A DNA stretch of 39,728 nucleotides from Stentor coeruleus (Eukaryota > Ciliophora > Heterotrichea > Heterotrichida > Stentoridae): NCBI GenBank assembly GCA_001970955.1, contig MPUH01000693.1:1-39728 (forward strand), in the 5' to 3' direction. The notes beneath the pieces were generated by a model. The model was given only the letters and a program-made list of their open reading frames with translations, was not told the DNA's origin and ran no database searches. Made by a program: the position numbers and the translations under genes. Shown piece by piece: positions 8,737-19,888 of this stretch. The first letter of the stretch is position 1. Each line of letters begins with the position of its first letter.

Positions 8737-9607
8737 GTTTAATATTTTTCATGTTTAAAGATAAAGTTTATTATGTAGTTTTGATTGAAATTACTTGTTT
8801 CTTATTCAATATAGACAATTATATTTAGATGATTTACTTGTATTTATATATTTTTATTTGAAAATGGTTTGCAATTAAATAGTATGGAATCGTTGCTTAA
8901 AACAGTAGATATTAAAATATATTGTATTTTTTTAACTATCTTAAAAGTAAAAAAAACAAAAACTTCTTGAGTGTTTTTACTAAAGAAAATACAAATATTA
9001 TACATTTTACCACATTTATTTCAAGTTAATTATTATTAGATTTTGATAATAAAAAAATCTTACATCTAAAACATAAATCTTCAAATAAACCACAAAAACT
9101 ACCAACAGCCCACAACTATAATTACATAACTCAAATAAATTAACACTATCTTATAAAAAATATATTAAATCACCATATAATATACTNACCACATTTATTT
9201 CAAGTTAATTATTATTAGATTTTGATAATAAAAAAATCTTACATCTAAAACCTAAATCTTCAAATAAACCACAAAAACTACCAACAACCCACAACTATAA
9301 TTACATAACTCAAATAAACTAACACTATCTTATAAAAAATATATTAAATCACCATATAATATACCTAAATCATAAAACTAAAATATCAAAAAACTTAATC
9401 AAAAACATAACAATAAATGCCTACTTCTTCATATAAACCCTCTACCTAAAATCAAAACTCATCCTAAAACCTTAAAAAAATCATCATCCCAAAAGAACTC
9501 CTATACAAATCTCACCATTAACAAAAAATCACCAACTTTTCCCTCTAATCAATTTCCACAAATTTAAGATTTTCCAACTACTCCTATACCAACAACAAAT
9601 TTTAATA
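8737..9607. other. Intergenic, includes an unmerged contig overlap
   Basis: The 5' flank of the flippase gene. The first part is AT-rich without features. From about 9040 to the start codon the + strand is rich in A, C and T and almost lacks G; by eye, 9241-9300 holds 18 C and no G. The apparent length includes a 178-bp duplicate around the N at 9187. No gene is seen. Confidence 0.5.
9009..9365. repeat. 178-bp direct duplication flanking a single N (assembly overlap)
   Basis: Bases 9009-9186 and 9188-9365 match except for three single-base differences that I can see, with one N at 9187 in between. The pattern is the same as at 5707 and 15620. It is best explained as overlapping contig ends, possibly from two alleles, that were not merged. 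Confidence 0.85.
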
Positions 9608-12600
9608 ATGAAAAGCAGCAGGAAGGATGATTTATTTGTCAGTGATTTAGACAATACAAAGCTTGAAGGTAATTACATGGAAACTCAACTAAAAGCTTAC
9701 CCTATAGTCCCATCTTTTACTGATGCTAGGATAATCAAATATCCAATATCCCCATCAGAAAAGTTTTTAACAAATGCTATATCAACATCAAAATATTCTC
9801 TTATAACCTGGGCTCCAAAAAGCCTTCTTTGGCAGTTTAGACGTGTTGCTAACGTGTATTTTTTAATAATCTCTATCCTGTCAGCACAGTATTTTTCCCC
9901 TAAAAACCCTTTTACTATGGCTGGAACATTTGCTGCAGTTTTGGTTTTTACTATGTTGAAAGAAGCATATGAAGATTATTTTAGACATAAACAAGATAAA
10001 GCTGTGAATTCAATGAAATGCCATAAATTAGATATTGAGAAAAAGGATATTGTTGATATTGAAAGCAAAAATATTAAAGTTGGGGATATATTGTGTGTTA
10101 AAAATGGGGAGTATATGCCTGCAGATTTGGTGTTTTTAGCATCTAGTGATAAGAAAGGACTTGGGTTTGTTAATACTATGAACCTTGATGGAGAAGTTAA
10201 TTTAAAAGAAAAGGTCGCGATTGATATGACGAATAAGATTTTCGATGTAGAAGAAGTACAAGAGTGGAAATTTGAAATTGAGTGTGATCAGCCTAATATG
10301 TCTTTAGTAAAGTGGAACTGTAATTTCTCTTTTGGGACTAATAAAGAGCCTTTAAGTTTAAAACAACTTCTTTTAAGAGGAACAAGCTTACAAAATACAG
10401 AATTTGTATATGGTGCAGTTATATATACTGGACAAGAGTCGAAAATTATGCTTAATAGTAAACAAGCACCAAGTAAAGCTAGTAATGTGTTAAAAAGGAT
10501 GAATATGATCCTTTATACAGTTTTTGGGTTCCAAATATCACTTTGTCTTTTACTTGCAGGACTTAGTGTTAATTGGCAAGACAATCAAGCAGAAAAACAT
10601 TCTTATATCGACTTATCTTCTTCAGATCTAGGACTTGCCTACTTTATCCAAGTCTTAACTTATTTAGTAGCATATTCACATCTTATCCCTATATCCCTTT
10701 ATGTCGCTTTAGAAATATTAAAACTTGCAATTGCGTTTATGATCGGCCAAGATTTGGATATGTTTTACAATAATAAACCTGCTGTTTGTAGATCTTCAGA
10801 CCTTGTAGAAGAACTTGGGCAAGTTGAGTTTATTTTTAGTGATAAAACTGGGACTTTAACTTGTAATGAAATGGAGTTTAGGAAATGTGAGATAAATGGG
10901 AAAATTTATGGGGATTCAAAAAGAACTTTTGGATTTAAAGGGTCGTATGAATATGAGATTTTCCATAACCCTAGTCATAAAGAGTATAAGCATCTTAGGA
11001 CTTTTTTCGAATTCATGGCTGTTTGTCATTCTGTGTTCCCTGCTCATGATAAGGAACAAGGGAAAATTGTCCTTCAAGCTTCTTCCCCTGATGAATTAGC
11101 TTTGGTTGAAGCATCTAAGAACATTGGGATTTCTTTTTTTGAAAGAAGTGAAGGGAAAATCAGATTAAAAGAAGTAGCAACAGATGATGAAATAGAATGG
11201 GATATCTTAGTAGAAATTCCATTCAACTCGGATAGAAAACGTATGTCGGTTATAGTAAGAAATCCACATACAAAGCAGTATATTCTTATGACTAAAGGTG
11301 CTGATTCTATGATGTTGCCATTATTAGAAAACTTGTATGAAAAAGAAAATCTTGGAAATGTTTTGATGAATTTTGCTGTTGAAGGGCTTAGGACGTTGGT
11401 TATGGCTCAGAGGGAAATCAATGAAAGAGAATTTGAGGCTTGGTATTTGAAATGGAAAAATGTTATGATGAGTAATGATCCTAATAAAGAAACAAAACTT
11501 GATCAACTTGGTTCTGAGATTGAGATTAATTTAGAATTGGTTGGATGCTCAGCGATTGAAGATAAACTTCAAGATGGAGTTCCTGAAGCTATAGAACTAC
11601 TCATGAGTGCAAACATCCGAGTCTGGGTCCTCACAGGTGACAAAGAAGAAACTGCAATCGAAATCGGTAAATCCTGTAACCTTCTCCAGCAATACATGGA
11701 AGTTATCAAACTTTCATCTCAATCTTCAGAAGAAATCTCAGAAAAACTTGAACGTTTAAATTCATCCTACAAACTAAGCCAATGCACATTTCAAATTCTT
11801 GACCAAAACAAAAAAAAACTGCCAAAAAAACTTGGTATCGTAATAGATGGGCTAACATTATCATGGGTTTTAGAAAACCCCAACTTGAAATCCTTATTTT
11901 TTAAACTAGGTTTTCTATCATCATCATGTATATGTTGCCGAGTATCCCCAGCTCAAAAAGCTCAAGTAGTTAATCTAGCTAAATCAAGTGGGAAATGGGT
12001 AACTTTATCAATTGGTGATGGGGCAAATGATGTATCAATGATTCAAGAAGCTCATATTGGTGTTGGGATTTCAGGTAAAGAAGGTGCTCAAGCAGTTCAA
12101 GCATCAGATTTCGCTATAACCCAATTCCGGTTCCTTAGAAAATTAGTCCTTGCTCATGGTCGTTGGGCTTATAAACGAATAACCTGGTTTGTTTGTTATT
12201 ATTTTTACAAGAACATAGCTGTAGTTTTAACAGAACTCTGGTTTGCTTTATTCAATGGTTTCAGTGGGCAGATATATTTTCTTGATTGGCTTCCTATGCT
12301 TTATAACTCTTTTTGGACTAGTTGGCCATGTATGATTACTTATCTTCTTGAACAAGACCTTGACTCAGAAAGGTCATTAAAATATCCTGCTTTATATACA
12401 GCAGGACAAAAAAACTTATATTTAAACATCAAAAGGTTCTGGCTTTGGGTCGGACTTGGTATATGGCATGGATCAGTAAGTTTTTGGATACCAATTACAA
12501 TGTCACAACAATCTATGAACAATGATGGAGATATTAATAATCTATGGTGGGTATCAACTTTATCATTTAGTCTTATAATACATATTATCACTTTGAAACT

Positions 12601-12922
12601 TTATATAGAAAACATGCATTGGAATTATTATAGTTTGTAAGGATTATATAGGATTATTGGGATTTTGAGTGTTTTGATTTATTATTTGACTATTATTGTT
12701 TTAAATACCGATTCAATTTCGAAAGTGTTTCAAAACGAAGCAAGAGGGGTTGTGTATTCTATGCTAGGAAATGGTACAGCATGGATTGTTTTGATAATTG
12801 TACCACTTTTTGCTGTTATACCTGATTTTTTAATTAGTTGCTCACATGCTGTTTTTAAACCGAATGCGGTACAGAAACATCGACTACTTGCAATAAACCC
12901 AAATAAAGTATTTATAGAATAG
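9608..12922 (+). CDS. P4-type ATPase, phospholipid flippase (one 15-nt intron)
   Basis: Exons 9608-12636 and 12652-12922 give 1099 residues. P4-ATPases move phospholipids from the outer to the inner leaflet of plasma and endosomal membranes, usually with a CDC50 partner. Seen: actuator loop LDGE at 193-196; membrane motif IPISLYVALE in the fourth helix, the PISL signature of the P4 class; phosphorylation site DKTGTLT with Asp412; nucleotide-binding domain KGAD; hinge GDGANDVSMI at 803-812. The last two helices and the tail lie in exon 2, so without the intron the protein would stop at TAA 12638-12640 just before helix 9. All catalytic motifs are intact. Stop TAG. Confidence 0.96.
12637..12651 (+). 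other. 15-nt spliceosomal intron in the flippase gene
   Basis: GTAAGGATTATATAG, starting GTAAG and ending TAG. Removal joins TT|G to Leu and keeps the frame into a hydrophobic C-terminus typical of P4-ATPases. Retention gives an immediate in-frame TAA. The length equals the standard Stentor intron. Confidence 0.9.
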
Positions 12923-12981
12923 ATAATAAAATGCTTAAGTCGATAAACTATAGGAAATAATGTATTATGTAAAGTTAATAT

Positions 12982-15561
12982 ATGAGAGCTTCAACTACCA
13001 GCGTTCTTGATAATGCTTATAGTGATACATTTAATAATGAAAAACATCATCTTCGGACTATAAGTGTTCCAGGTTCAGATATTAATCAAGCTTTATCAAA
13101 AAACAAAAAATGTTTCACAGCAAGGCAAATTCAAGGACACTCTCGTCCTTTATCAAAATATATCAAACAAGGGTCTCAAAAACTCCTTAATGAAATAAGT
13201 GGAGTGATATTTGTTAATAAACACTGCAGAACTCAAGATAAAAACACTGGAAATATCAAAGAGATGTATGATGAACTACAAAAAAACTGTGAAAATTGCA
13301 TTAAAACTTTTGAGGATAAAGAAATTAAAGGAATAACTTCAGCTTGTAAGGAAATATACCGGGTTATTACAGAAGAAGAATATGATGAGCCTGGGTTTTT
13401 AAAAGCTTGTGTTCAAAATTTGAATGAAGTGCTTAAGAACTGTTATGAGTTTTGTATGAAGTATAAGAAAAATATTAGCATGTATAAAAAATCTTGTTTT
13501 ATACAAGTGAAATCGGAAAAACAGATTGAATGTGCTTTACCTATGAATAAACCTGAAGTTAAAGCTCTTAACAATACAATTGAATCACTTAAACGGGCAA
13601 AACTCCTTGAACGTGAGCAGCTGCTAAACAAAATCACCCTCCTCGAAAGCCACATTTCAGAAATCCATAAAAAATACGAAAACCTCAACGAAAAAACTGA
13701 AAACGAAAAAACCAACCTCGTCGACAACCTAAAAAAATCCCTTTTTCAACAATTCGATAAAGCTCTCAAAGAAAAAGACCGTGCAGCCTTAAGACTCCAA
13801 TACCAAATCTCTGAACTCAACAGTCAAATTTCTGAACTTCATCAAGCAACCCAATTCCACAAACGTAAAAAAACCTTAACAAAACTATCCTTAAACGAAA
13901 TAAAAAAGGGAAATTCAACCTTAGAAGATCGAAACCGTGAATTAAAAGAGCAAATTTCCATGATGTCCGAAGAGCTCAGAAGTTATCTTGGTACATCATT
14001 TGTTTTACAAAAAACCCAAGAACAACTACGAACATTTCAAAGGAAAATAACTTTAGCTAATCTAAACAAATACGATGGTGTAGACTCAACAGAAGATATT
14101 TCAATAATAGTGCCAAATTTTCAAGATAGGGTCATGATAAAAAATAGAAGGATGTCAACTCTACGTCGAGCAGTTCCTCAATCAGAAGATGATAAACTTA
14201 TAATCGAAACATTAAAAATCCCATTCCCACATTTAGGAGAAATCATAAAAGTTAAGCAAAAAAGCTCAATGACTTATACGTTACCATTTAGAAATTGGCT
14301 TGAAATTACGATAAGAGGGATTTATGATTCAAAATATTATGAACATTTAATGTGCACTATTGAAACTGATAAAATTCCTCAGAAATTCCCTGATTTTATA
14401 TATTCTTGGCTTAATGCTTTTAGAATTAATGAACAGTATAGGGAAGTACAAGCTGCCCCACCTTGGAAAAGAGGACATGAAAAGACTAAAAAGATTTTTA
14501 TAAGTGCTTTATCTGAAAGCAAAGCTAATAAATCATGGGAAATTGAAACTTTTAAGAAATTTTTCCTTGAAGAAATGCAAATTGATGAACTTGAGTTTTT
14601 TTTACGTAGTAGACATTTGCTTTTTAAAGGACCTGAACTTGATATCCCAGAAGCTAAATTTGCTAAAGTTCATTATGTTCAAATTGATACAGCGACAAAA
14701 TTAGTAGATTCAATAATGAGTAAGTTTAGTAAGGAGGAAATTATTAATATAAAAGCACTTTTGAGGAGTAGGGCTAAAGTTGAGAAATACTCTGTCTGTT
14801 TGAATTCATCTTATGTTTTACGTATCCTCCTTGAGTACTACCGAAGTGAAAAACAACGAAAATTCCACTTTATAAAATCACTTTTCACTCAATTCCCTAA
14901 AGAAATAACTGAAACAGGAGATTTCACTTTATCATTTCGATCATTCAAAGACTTATGTTCGAAATTTTACCCAAACATGCCTTCTGGAATGATGATCAAA
15001 CTTTATAGAGAAACTTTTTCATATGGAAACGGAATTTTGACTCCTGAAAATTTTTTCATAGCAGCGAACGAACTTGGAATTTTCTATAGAATGGTAAGGA
15101 CAAATAGATCTTTAGATGACAAGAAAATACAAAGTTCTATACAAAACAGTGAAAATGTTATAAAAAACTCTTTAGCTCTTATAAAATGCGCTATAAACAA
15201 AGCTGGGATTTGTTCGTTGTTAGAAAATTTCGAGTATTTTGAAGAAGTTCTTGGTAGTGGGAGTAATTTTGCTGTTGATACAAGACATATTTGGAGTTTT
15301 GCTGGGTGTTTGAGACATTTTTATTGTATGGCTTATTCGTTTTTATTGAGTTATGATGAGATTAACTCGTTTTTTAGCTGGAATTATAATTCGATTAATG
15401 ATGAGGAAGTTAATAATTGGAGCAATTTACTGGAAAATGTGAGGGAACTTATGCTTGTTGCGGCTATTAGGAAGATTAAGAAGAATGCTTTGATTAGGAA
15501 AATTCAACAGAAGTTCAGATCGAAGCTTAAGAAAAGTAAGGATAGATGGTTGAAATTGTAG
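12982..15561 (+). CDS. Coiled-coil protein with C-terminal IQ motif
   Basis: The frame encodes 859 residues and begins 59 bp after the flippase stop. Residues 1-190 are mixed helical with a Cys-containing region (NCENCIKTFEDKE). About 194-337 is strongly heptad-like and Lys/Glu-rich, a long coiled coil. The C-terminal half is helical and includes a weak EF-hand-like stretch near 640-700 (YGNGILTPENFFIAANELG). The last 20 residues contain IQQKFRSKLKK with Ile841-Gln842, a fair match to the calmodulin-binding IQ motif. No signal peptide or membrane segment is seen. A cytoskeletal or ciliary role would fit, but that is inference and I cannot name the family. Stop TAG. The last 83 bp of the coding region recur after an N at 15620. 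Confidence 0.8.
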   Translation: MRASTTSVLDNAYSDTFNNEKHHLRTISVPGSDINQALSKNKKCFTARQIQGHSRPLSKYIKQGSQKLLNEISGVIFVNKHCRTQDKNTGNIKEMYDELQKNCENCIKTFEDKEIKGITSACKEIYRVITEEEYDEPGFLKACVQNLNEVLKNCYEFCMKYKKNISMYKKSCFIQVKSEKQIECALPMNKPEVKALNNTIESLKRAKLLEREQLLNKITLLESHISEIHKKYENLNEKTENEKTNLVDNLKKSLFQQFDKALKEKDRAALRLQYQISELNSQISELHQATQFHKRKKTLTKLSLNEIKKGNSTLEDRNRELKEQISMMSEELRSYLGTSFVLQKTQEQLRTFQRKITLANLNKYDGVDSTEDISIIVPNFQDRVMIKNRRMSTLRRAVPQSEDDKLIIETLKIPFPHLGEIIKVKQKSSMTYTLPFRNWLEITIRGIYDSKYYEHLMCTIETDKIPQKFPDFIYSWLNAFRINEQYREVQAAPPWKRGHEKTKKIFISALSESKANKSWEIETFKKFFLEEMQIDELEFFLRSRHLLFKGPELDIPEAKFAKVHYVQIDTATKLVDSIMSKFSKEEIINIKALLRSRAKVEKYSVCLNSSYVLRILLEYYRSEKQRKFHFIKSLFTQFPKEITETGDFTLSFRSFKDLCSKFYPNMPSGMMIKLYRETFSYGNGILTPENFFIAANELGIFYRMVRTNRSLDDKKIQSSIQNSENVIKNSLALIKCAINKAGICSLLENFEYFEEVLGSGSNFAVDTRHIWSFAGCLRHFYCMAYSFLLSYDEINSFFSWNYNSINDEEVNNWSNLLENVRELMLVAAIRKIKKNALIRKIQQKFRSKLKKSKDRWLKL

Positions 15562-15714
15562 GATAAGATAAAGTAGATTTTTATATCAACTCAGAAAATT
15601 GTTTGCTTTTAAAATGGGCNAGAAGAATGCTTTGATTAGGAAAATTCAACAGAAGTTCAGATCGAAGCTTAAGAAAAGTAAGGATAGATGGTTGAAATTG
15701 TAGGATAAGATAAA
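15479..15714. repeat. 94-bp direct duplication spanning the 3' end of a gene and a single N (assembly overlap)
   Basis: Bases 15479-15572, covering the IQ-motif codons and stop of the upstream gene, recur without visible mismatch at 15621-15714, directly after the N at 15620. The second copy has no gene body in front of it. An unmerged contig overlap explains this better than a real partial duplication. Confidence 0.85.
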
Positions 15715-15852
15715 TTTTTTTTAATAGTTTAAAGGTTTATGGTAAAAAAAATTTTAATTAAAAACTGTGGTCTGATGAATAATTGTAGGTGCTATATAAT
15801 GTGTTAAACTATTTAATAGTTAAATAAAAATCATTTAGGTTTATAGAAGCGA

Positions 15853-16962
15853 TTAAAATAATAGTAAACGATTAACTAAAATAGATTTCATTCGTAATTC
15901 TCCAAAAATTTCTGAGCTTAAAAAGTCTTTAAATGAATTGTAAAGTTCATCGAAAACAATAATCTCAACTTCGTCAATATTAGTTCTTTGTCCCTCTAGA
16001 CCTTGAATATTAGAGCAAGCAAATCCTATCGCCTTTTCTAATTTTTTTTTAGGTTTAAATTTGTGCATTGATATATAAAGTCCTAATTCCAGCATCTTGA
16101 CTGCTCTATGATCTTTGAAATTAGATAAATATTCATAAAAACTATCATAAATAGTTTTGTTTTCAAATACAAAAAGCAGTGAAAAACTTTCAACTGGGGG
16201 GAATGGGATTTTACAAATGCGAGATCTAAAAGTAAAAGTCAAAATCAAAATAGCACATAATGAAAAATTCCTTAAGAGCATTGAAAATCCATAGTTATCA
16301 TATTCACTATTAACAAATCTATAAGTATAATAAGCTGTCCAAATTAGAAGGTCAAGAAATACTTCAATTTTCAAAGTAAATCTAAATTTACCTCTAAGAA
16401 CCTTATAAAACAAATAAGCAAAACATAGGTATTCTGCATATCCTACACTGAAAAAAATTAATGCAAAAATCAATTGACTTGGTTTTTTATTCCCAAAACT
16501 AACAGCTTTTACAACAGAGTTTGTGTCTGAAAAAATATCAAATAAAAGTACAAGAACTACTGAGCATGTTATTATATAAATAGAAGAAATTTTAAAATTC
16601 CACTTCCATGAGAGTTTATTAAGAATTTTGGAATATTGACTTGAGTTTAATCGTCCGAATTCAATATCATTTAATAGAATAATCCTATATACAAATAGAA
16701 AATAAACAACAAAGAATCCACTGTGTGAAATAAGGAAGATAAATGAGATGATTTTTTTGGGCATATCAGGCATGTCAAGATACACTAAGGTAATACAGCA
16801 ATGAGTATGGATTACTAAAAAGACTAATTGATTTATCATCAAGTAGCGACTTCTGTTCAAAGCATTAAGGTCATATCTGTTTATATAATAAAAATAAAAG
16901 TTCCCTGAAAAAAATAGTCCAAATAGTATAGTAGTTGAAATAAAAATTGATTGATTTTCCAT
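15853..16962 (-). CDS. Seven-transmembrane protein with C-terminal RGS-like domain (paralogue 2)
   Basis: The product has 369 residues. About seven hydrophobic helices occupy residues 5-250, and an RGS-like tail lies at about 255-365: FSLLFVFENKTIYDSFYEYL opens it and FDELYNSFKDFLSSEIFGEL closes it. The last helix carries LLRNFSLCAIL, matching the RN-SLC motif of the gene at 4230-5459. Helix 6 has the conserved tryptophan in DLLIWTAYYTY. The expected role is a membrane-bound G-alpha GTPase accelerator. It is a close paralogue of the damaged gene at 20014-21176, same strand, with the acyl-CoA synthetase gene in between, so a local duplication is likely. ATG at 16962, stop TAA, intronless. Confidence 0.75.
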   Translation of the reverse strand: MENQSIFISTTILFGLFFSGNFYFYYINRYDLNALNRSRYLMINQLVFLVIHTHCCITLVYLDMPDMPKKIISFIFLISHSGFFVVYFLFVYRIILLNDIEFGRLNSSQYSKILNKLSWKWNFKISSIYIITCSVVLVLLFDIFSDTNSVVKAVSFGNKKPSQLIFALIFFSVGYAEYLCFAYLFYKVLRGKFRFTLKIEVFLDLLIWTAYYTYRFVNSEYDNYGFSMLLRNFSLCAILILTFTFRSRICKIPFPPVESFSLLFVFENKTIYDSFYEYLSNFKDHRAVKMLELGLYISMHKFKPKKKLEKAIGFACSNIQGLEGQRTNIDEVEIIVFDELYNSFKDFLSSEIFGELRMKSILVNRLLLF

Positions 16963-17878
16963 TTATTTATTTGATGACTTTAATATTTTCTGTTTAGATA
17001 TTCTCATCAAGATTTCTGTTTTCTCCATAGATTTTATGTTAAAAACTATGCAACTCCCAATAATTTCAAAAGACTGGAAAATATGTAATTTAAAAAATTT
17101 ATCATGAATTTGCATTTGGCTCAAAGCTTAGGTAATAGGATTATAGCATCAATTTTTTTTAATTTTTATATCGATGCGTTAATTTGTTCATTTAAATAAT
17201 CTATAGAATTTATATTTTCTCAAGGGTCCTATTTCATAAATCTGAACATAACAAATGAAATATGGGTTTATAATTTGATAAAGAGTTTTGATTAAGGTTT
17301 TTTGTTGAAAAATTGTGTAGTTAAGAAATGGTAGAAAGGGAGTGTTTCAATGTTTTTTAGGATATTTTGGTAGTTTTTGAAATCGAATTATTTGAATATT
17401 GTTCTTTTTAATTCTCATAAACTACTTAATGATAATATATATAAATATATGCATTTTTTCAAATATTTCTCTTTGATATTCCTATGCTTCCATAATATAC
17501 TTATTACAATCATAAGGCCTATATTTCAGAATTTGTATTTTTCCTTTAAACATAGGTGAAAATTGTTCGAGGAGTTGGGGGCAAAATATAGTACCAAGTA
17601 AATATTCTGTATTCCTACATCTATGAATCATTTTTTGATTATTTTTGTAAAGAAAGCTCATTCTAACTATATTTTACCAGTATTTATATTGCAATATATA
17701 ACAAAAATACATTATATAATATATATAATGATTCTCTTATTTGATTATTTACTATATGAATATGATTATAAAGCTTTGATAGAATTAAAATTGCCGTGCT
17801 ATTAGATTTTAAGATACTTTTATTATAAGAATAATTAAATCGTTTTTGCAATTCTATGGAATATTGTTGAATAATAAA
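16963..17878. other. Divergent intergenic stretch, no gene seen
   Basis: About 900 bp between a minus-strand and a plus-strand gene. Two 60-codon frames at 17377-17559 and 17623-17805 are Ile/Tyr/Phe/Lys-rich AT reads without protein character. 17280-17400 is G-rich and C-poor on the + strand. A TATATAA-rich block lies at 17690-17730. Promoters for both neighbours must be here but cannot be pinned down. Confidence 0.45.
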
Positions 17879-19888
17879 ATGGGGGTTGAGGTATCGAGAG
17901 TTAAAAGCAAATATACAATTAAGGTCGAAGGTTCAGAAAGGCCTGGATGCAGTGCGATTTATAGATCGCCATTTGCCGGATTGAATTCAAGTTGTGATTA
18001 TCAATCTCAGGCTTTAACCTTATATGAAAGTTTTCTTTTAAGCATGAAAAAAAGACCTAATAAAAACTTTCTTGGGGTTAGAGAAAACATTCAAGGTGAG
18101 CTTGGTCCCTACAAATGGCAAACATATTCAGAAATTAGTAAACTTTCTCATCAACTTGGATATGCTCTAGATTATTTAAAAATTACAGATCCTGATCTAG
18201 ATGGAAATCGATTTGCTTGCATATACTCAAAAAATTGTATAGAATGGACTATAATAGACTTAGCTTGTATATCCCAAAGCATAACAACTTTACCGATTTA
18301 TGATGTTCAACAAAAAGAGTCAATAGATCTTATTATTGAGCAAACAAAAGCAAAAATAATTTTCTGTCCAGAAAATCTTGCAAGTGAAATATTTTCAATG
18401 AAAAAAAATGGTTTGATACCTTCGATTAAGTTTGTTGCACAATTTGAGGAAGTAAATATAAAAGCTAAAGAAGAAAGTCTTAGTGTTGGAGTGCAAATTT
18501 ACTCGATGAGAGAACTTTTTCAAATGTGCCCAGAAGGGAAACTAAATCCTCCAAAACCTGAAACTTGGTTTACAATATGCTATACAAGTGGGACAACAGG
18601 CATACCCAAAGGAGCAATAATTACGCACAAAAACGTAATTTCTATGATTAACTCCTCTAAAAAAAGCGATTTTGTTTGGATCGAAGAAGAAATGTACCTC
18701 TCCTATTTACCTCTTGCTCACATAATGGAAAGAACTGTAATACATCTAATTATTGAAGTAGGTGGGAGTATAGGCTTTTACTCAGGGGACCTTCTAAAAC
18801 TCAGAGATGACATAATTTCACTAAAGCCAACAATGTTTGTCTCAGTCCCAAGATTATTCAATCGTTTTTACGCTTTATTAAATCAATCTATAACTAAATC
18901 TCCAGGTCCATTAGGAGCTTTAATTCGTAAAGCTTTACGTCAAAAACTCAGAGCATTTGAAGAAAATGGTTTTATTACTCATGCAATATGGGACAAGCTG
19001 ATTTTCAATAATTTCAAAAATTTTCTAGGTGGCAAAATAAGAGCTTTTGGCTCAGGGTCTGCACCATTATCAAAAGATGTGACAAATTTTTTTAAAGTTG
19101 TTTTTAGCTGTCCTTTTGTCGAAGGCTATGGGCAAACTGAGTCCTGTGGAGGTTGTTTTTTTACTAATAAAAACGAGAAAGTTCCTGAGATTATTGGAGG
19201 ACCTGCTGCGAATATTGAGTTTAAATTACAAGATGTACCTGAAATGGATTATTTTAGCTCAGATAAAAATGAAAATTTATTACCTACACCAAGAGGGGAA
19301 ATATGCATTAAAGGTGAAAATGTTACGCTAGGGTATTATAAAGCTTTAGATATTACAAAAGAGACTATTGATGAAGATGGTTGGCTACATACTGGGGATA
19401 TTGGGATGATTTTACCTTATAATGGAGCGGTGAAGATTATTGATAGGAAAAAAAATATTTTTAAATTGTCTCAAGGAGAATATGTTGCTTGTGAAAAACT
19501 TGAAAATGTTTATATGAAGTGCCCTTTTGTGATGCAGATTTTCATTTATGGAGATTCTTTTCAGAGCTATTTAGTAGCAGTTGTGGTACCTGATGAAGCT
19601 TATGTGAGAAAGTTTTGGGTTAGTCCTAATGCATATCAGTCAGAAGTACCCTTACAAGAAATATGTCAAGATAAACATTTTAAAGATTTTATGATTGAAG
19701 AATTTAGGTCTCTTGCTAAAGATAAAAAACTTTTTGGCTTTGAGCACATTAAAAATCTTTATATTGAACCTAAACCATGGACTTCAAATGATTTACTCAC
19801 TCCTACTCAAAAGCTCATAAGACACAAAGCCAGGATCCATTACAAGTCAATTATTGATGCTTTGTATAATGAGCATGGCAAATACTAA
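17879..19888 (+). CDS. Long-chain acyl-CoA synthetase (ACSL/FadD type)
   Basis: The enzyme activates fatty acids to acyl-CoA through an acyl-AMP intermediate. In the 669-residue product: AMP/ATP-binding loop YTSGTTGIPKG at 235-245, YLPLAHIMER, EGYGQTES near 414-421 (the ATP-binding YGQTE motif), DGWLHTGDIG at 500-509 and DRKKNIFKLSQGEYVACEK, the family's C-terminal signature. Length and order match eukaryotic ACSLs. I chose ATG 17879 because the open frame before it has no ATG. The N-terminus is then MGVEVSRVK, with Gly2 and Ser6 fitting an N-myristoylation consensus. That is unusual for this family, which often uses a membrane helix, and none is obvious here. Stop TAA, no intron. Confidence 0.95.
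   Translation: MGVEVSRVKSKYTIKVEGSERPGCSAIYRSPFAGLNSSCDYQSQALTLYESFLLSMKKRPNKNFLGVRENIQGELGPYKWQTYSEISKLSHQLGYALDYLKITDPDLDGNRFACIYSKNCIEWTIIDLACISQSITTLPIYDVQQKESIDLIIEQTKAKIIFCPENLASEIFSMKKNGLIPSIKFVAQFEEVNIKAKEESLSVGVQIYSMRELFQMCPEGKLNPPKPETWFTICYTSGTTGIPKGAIITHKNVISMINSSKKSDFVWIEEEMYLSYLPLAHIMERTVIHLIIEVGGSIGFYSGDLLKLRDDIISLKPTMFVSVPRLFNRFYALLNQSITKSPGPLGALIRKALRQKLRAFEENGFITHAIWDKLIFNNFKNFLGGKIRAFGSGSAPLSKDVTNFFKVVFSCPFVEGYGQTESCGGCFFTNKNEKVPEIIGGPAANIEFKLQDVPEMDYFSSDKNENLLPTPRGEICIKGENVTLGYYKALDITKETIDEDGWLHTGDIGMILPYNGAVKIIDRKKNIFKLSQGEYVACEKLENVYMKCPFVMQIFIYGDSFQSYLVAVVVPDEAYVRKFWVSPNAYQSEVPLQEICQDKHFKDFMIEEFRSLAKDKKLFGFEHIKNLYIEPKPWTSNDLLTPTQKLIRHKARIHYKSIIDALYNEHGKY

Noticed and set aside
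14504..14704. Overlapping frames within long genes, such as this one inside the coiled-coil gene.
   Set aside because: They are shadows of the main reading frame, with no independent evidence.
17377..17805. Two 60-codon frames upstream of the acyl-CoA synthetase gene.
   Set aside because: Both are dominated by Ile, Phe, Tyr, Lys and Asn, as expected of AT-rich noncoding DNA, and neither joins the neighbouring gene through a 15-nt intron.
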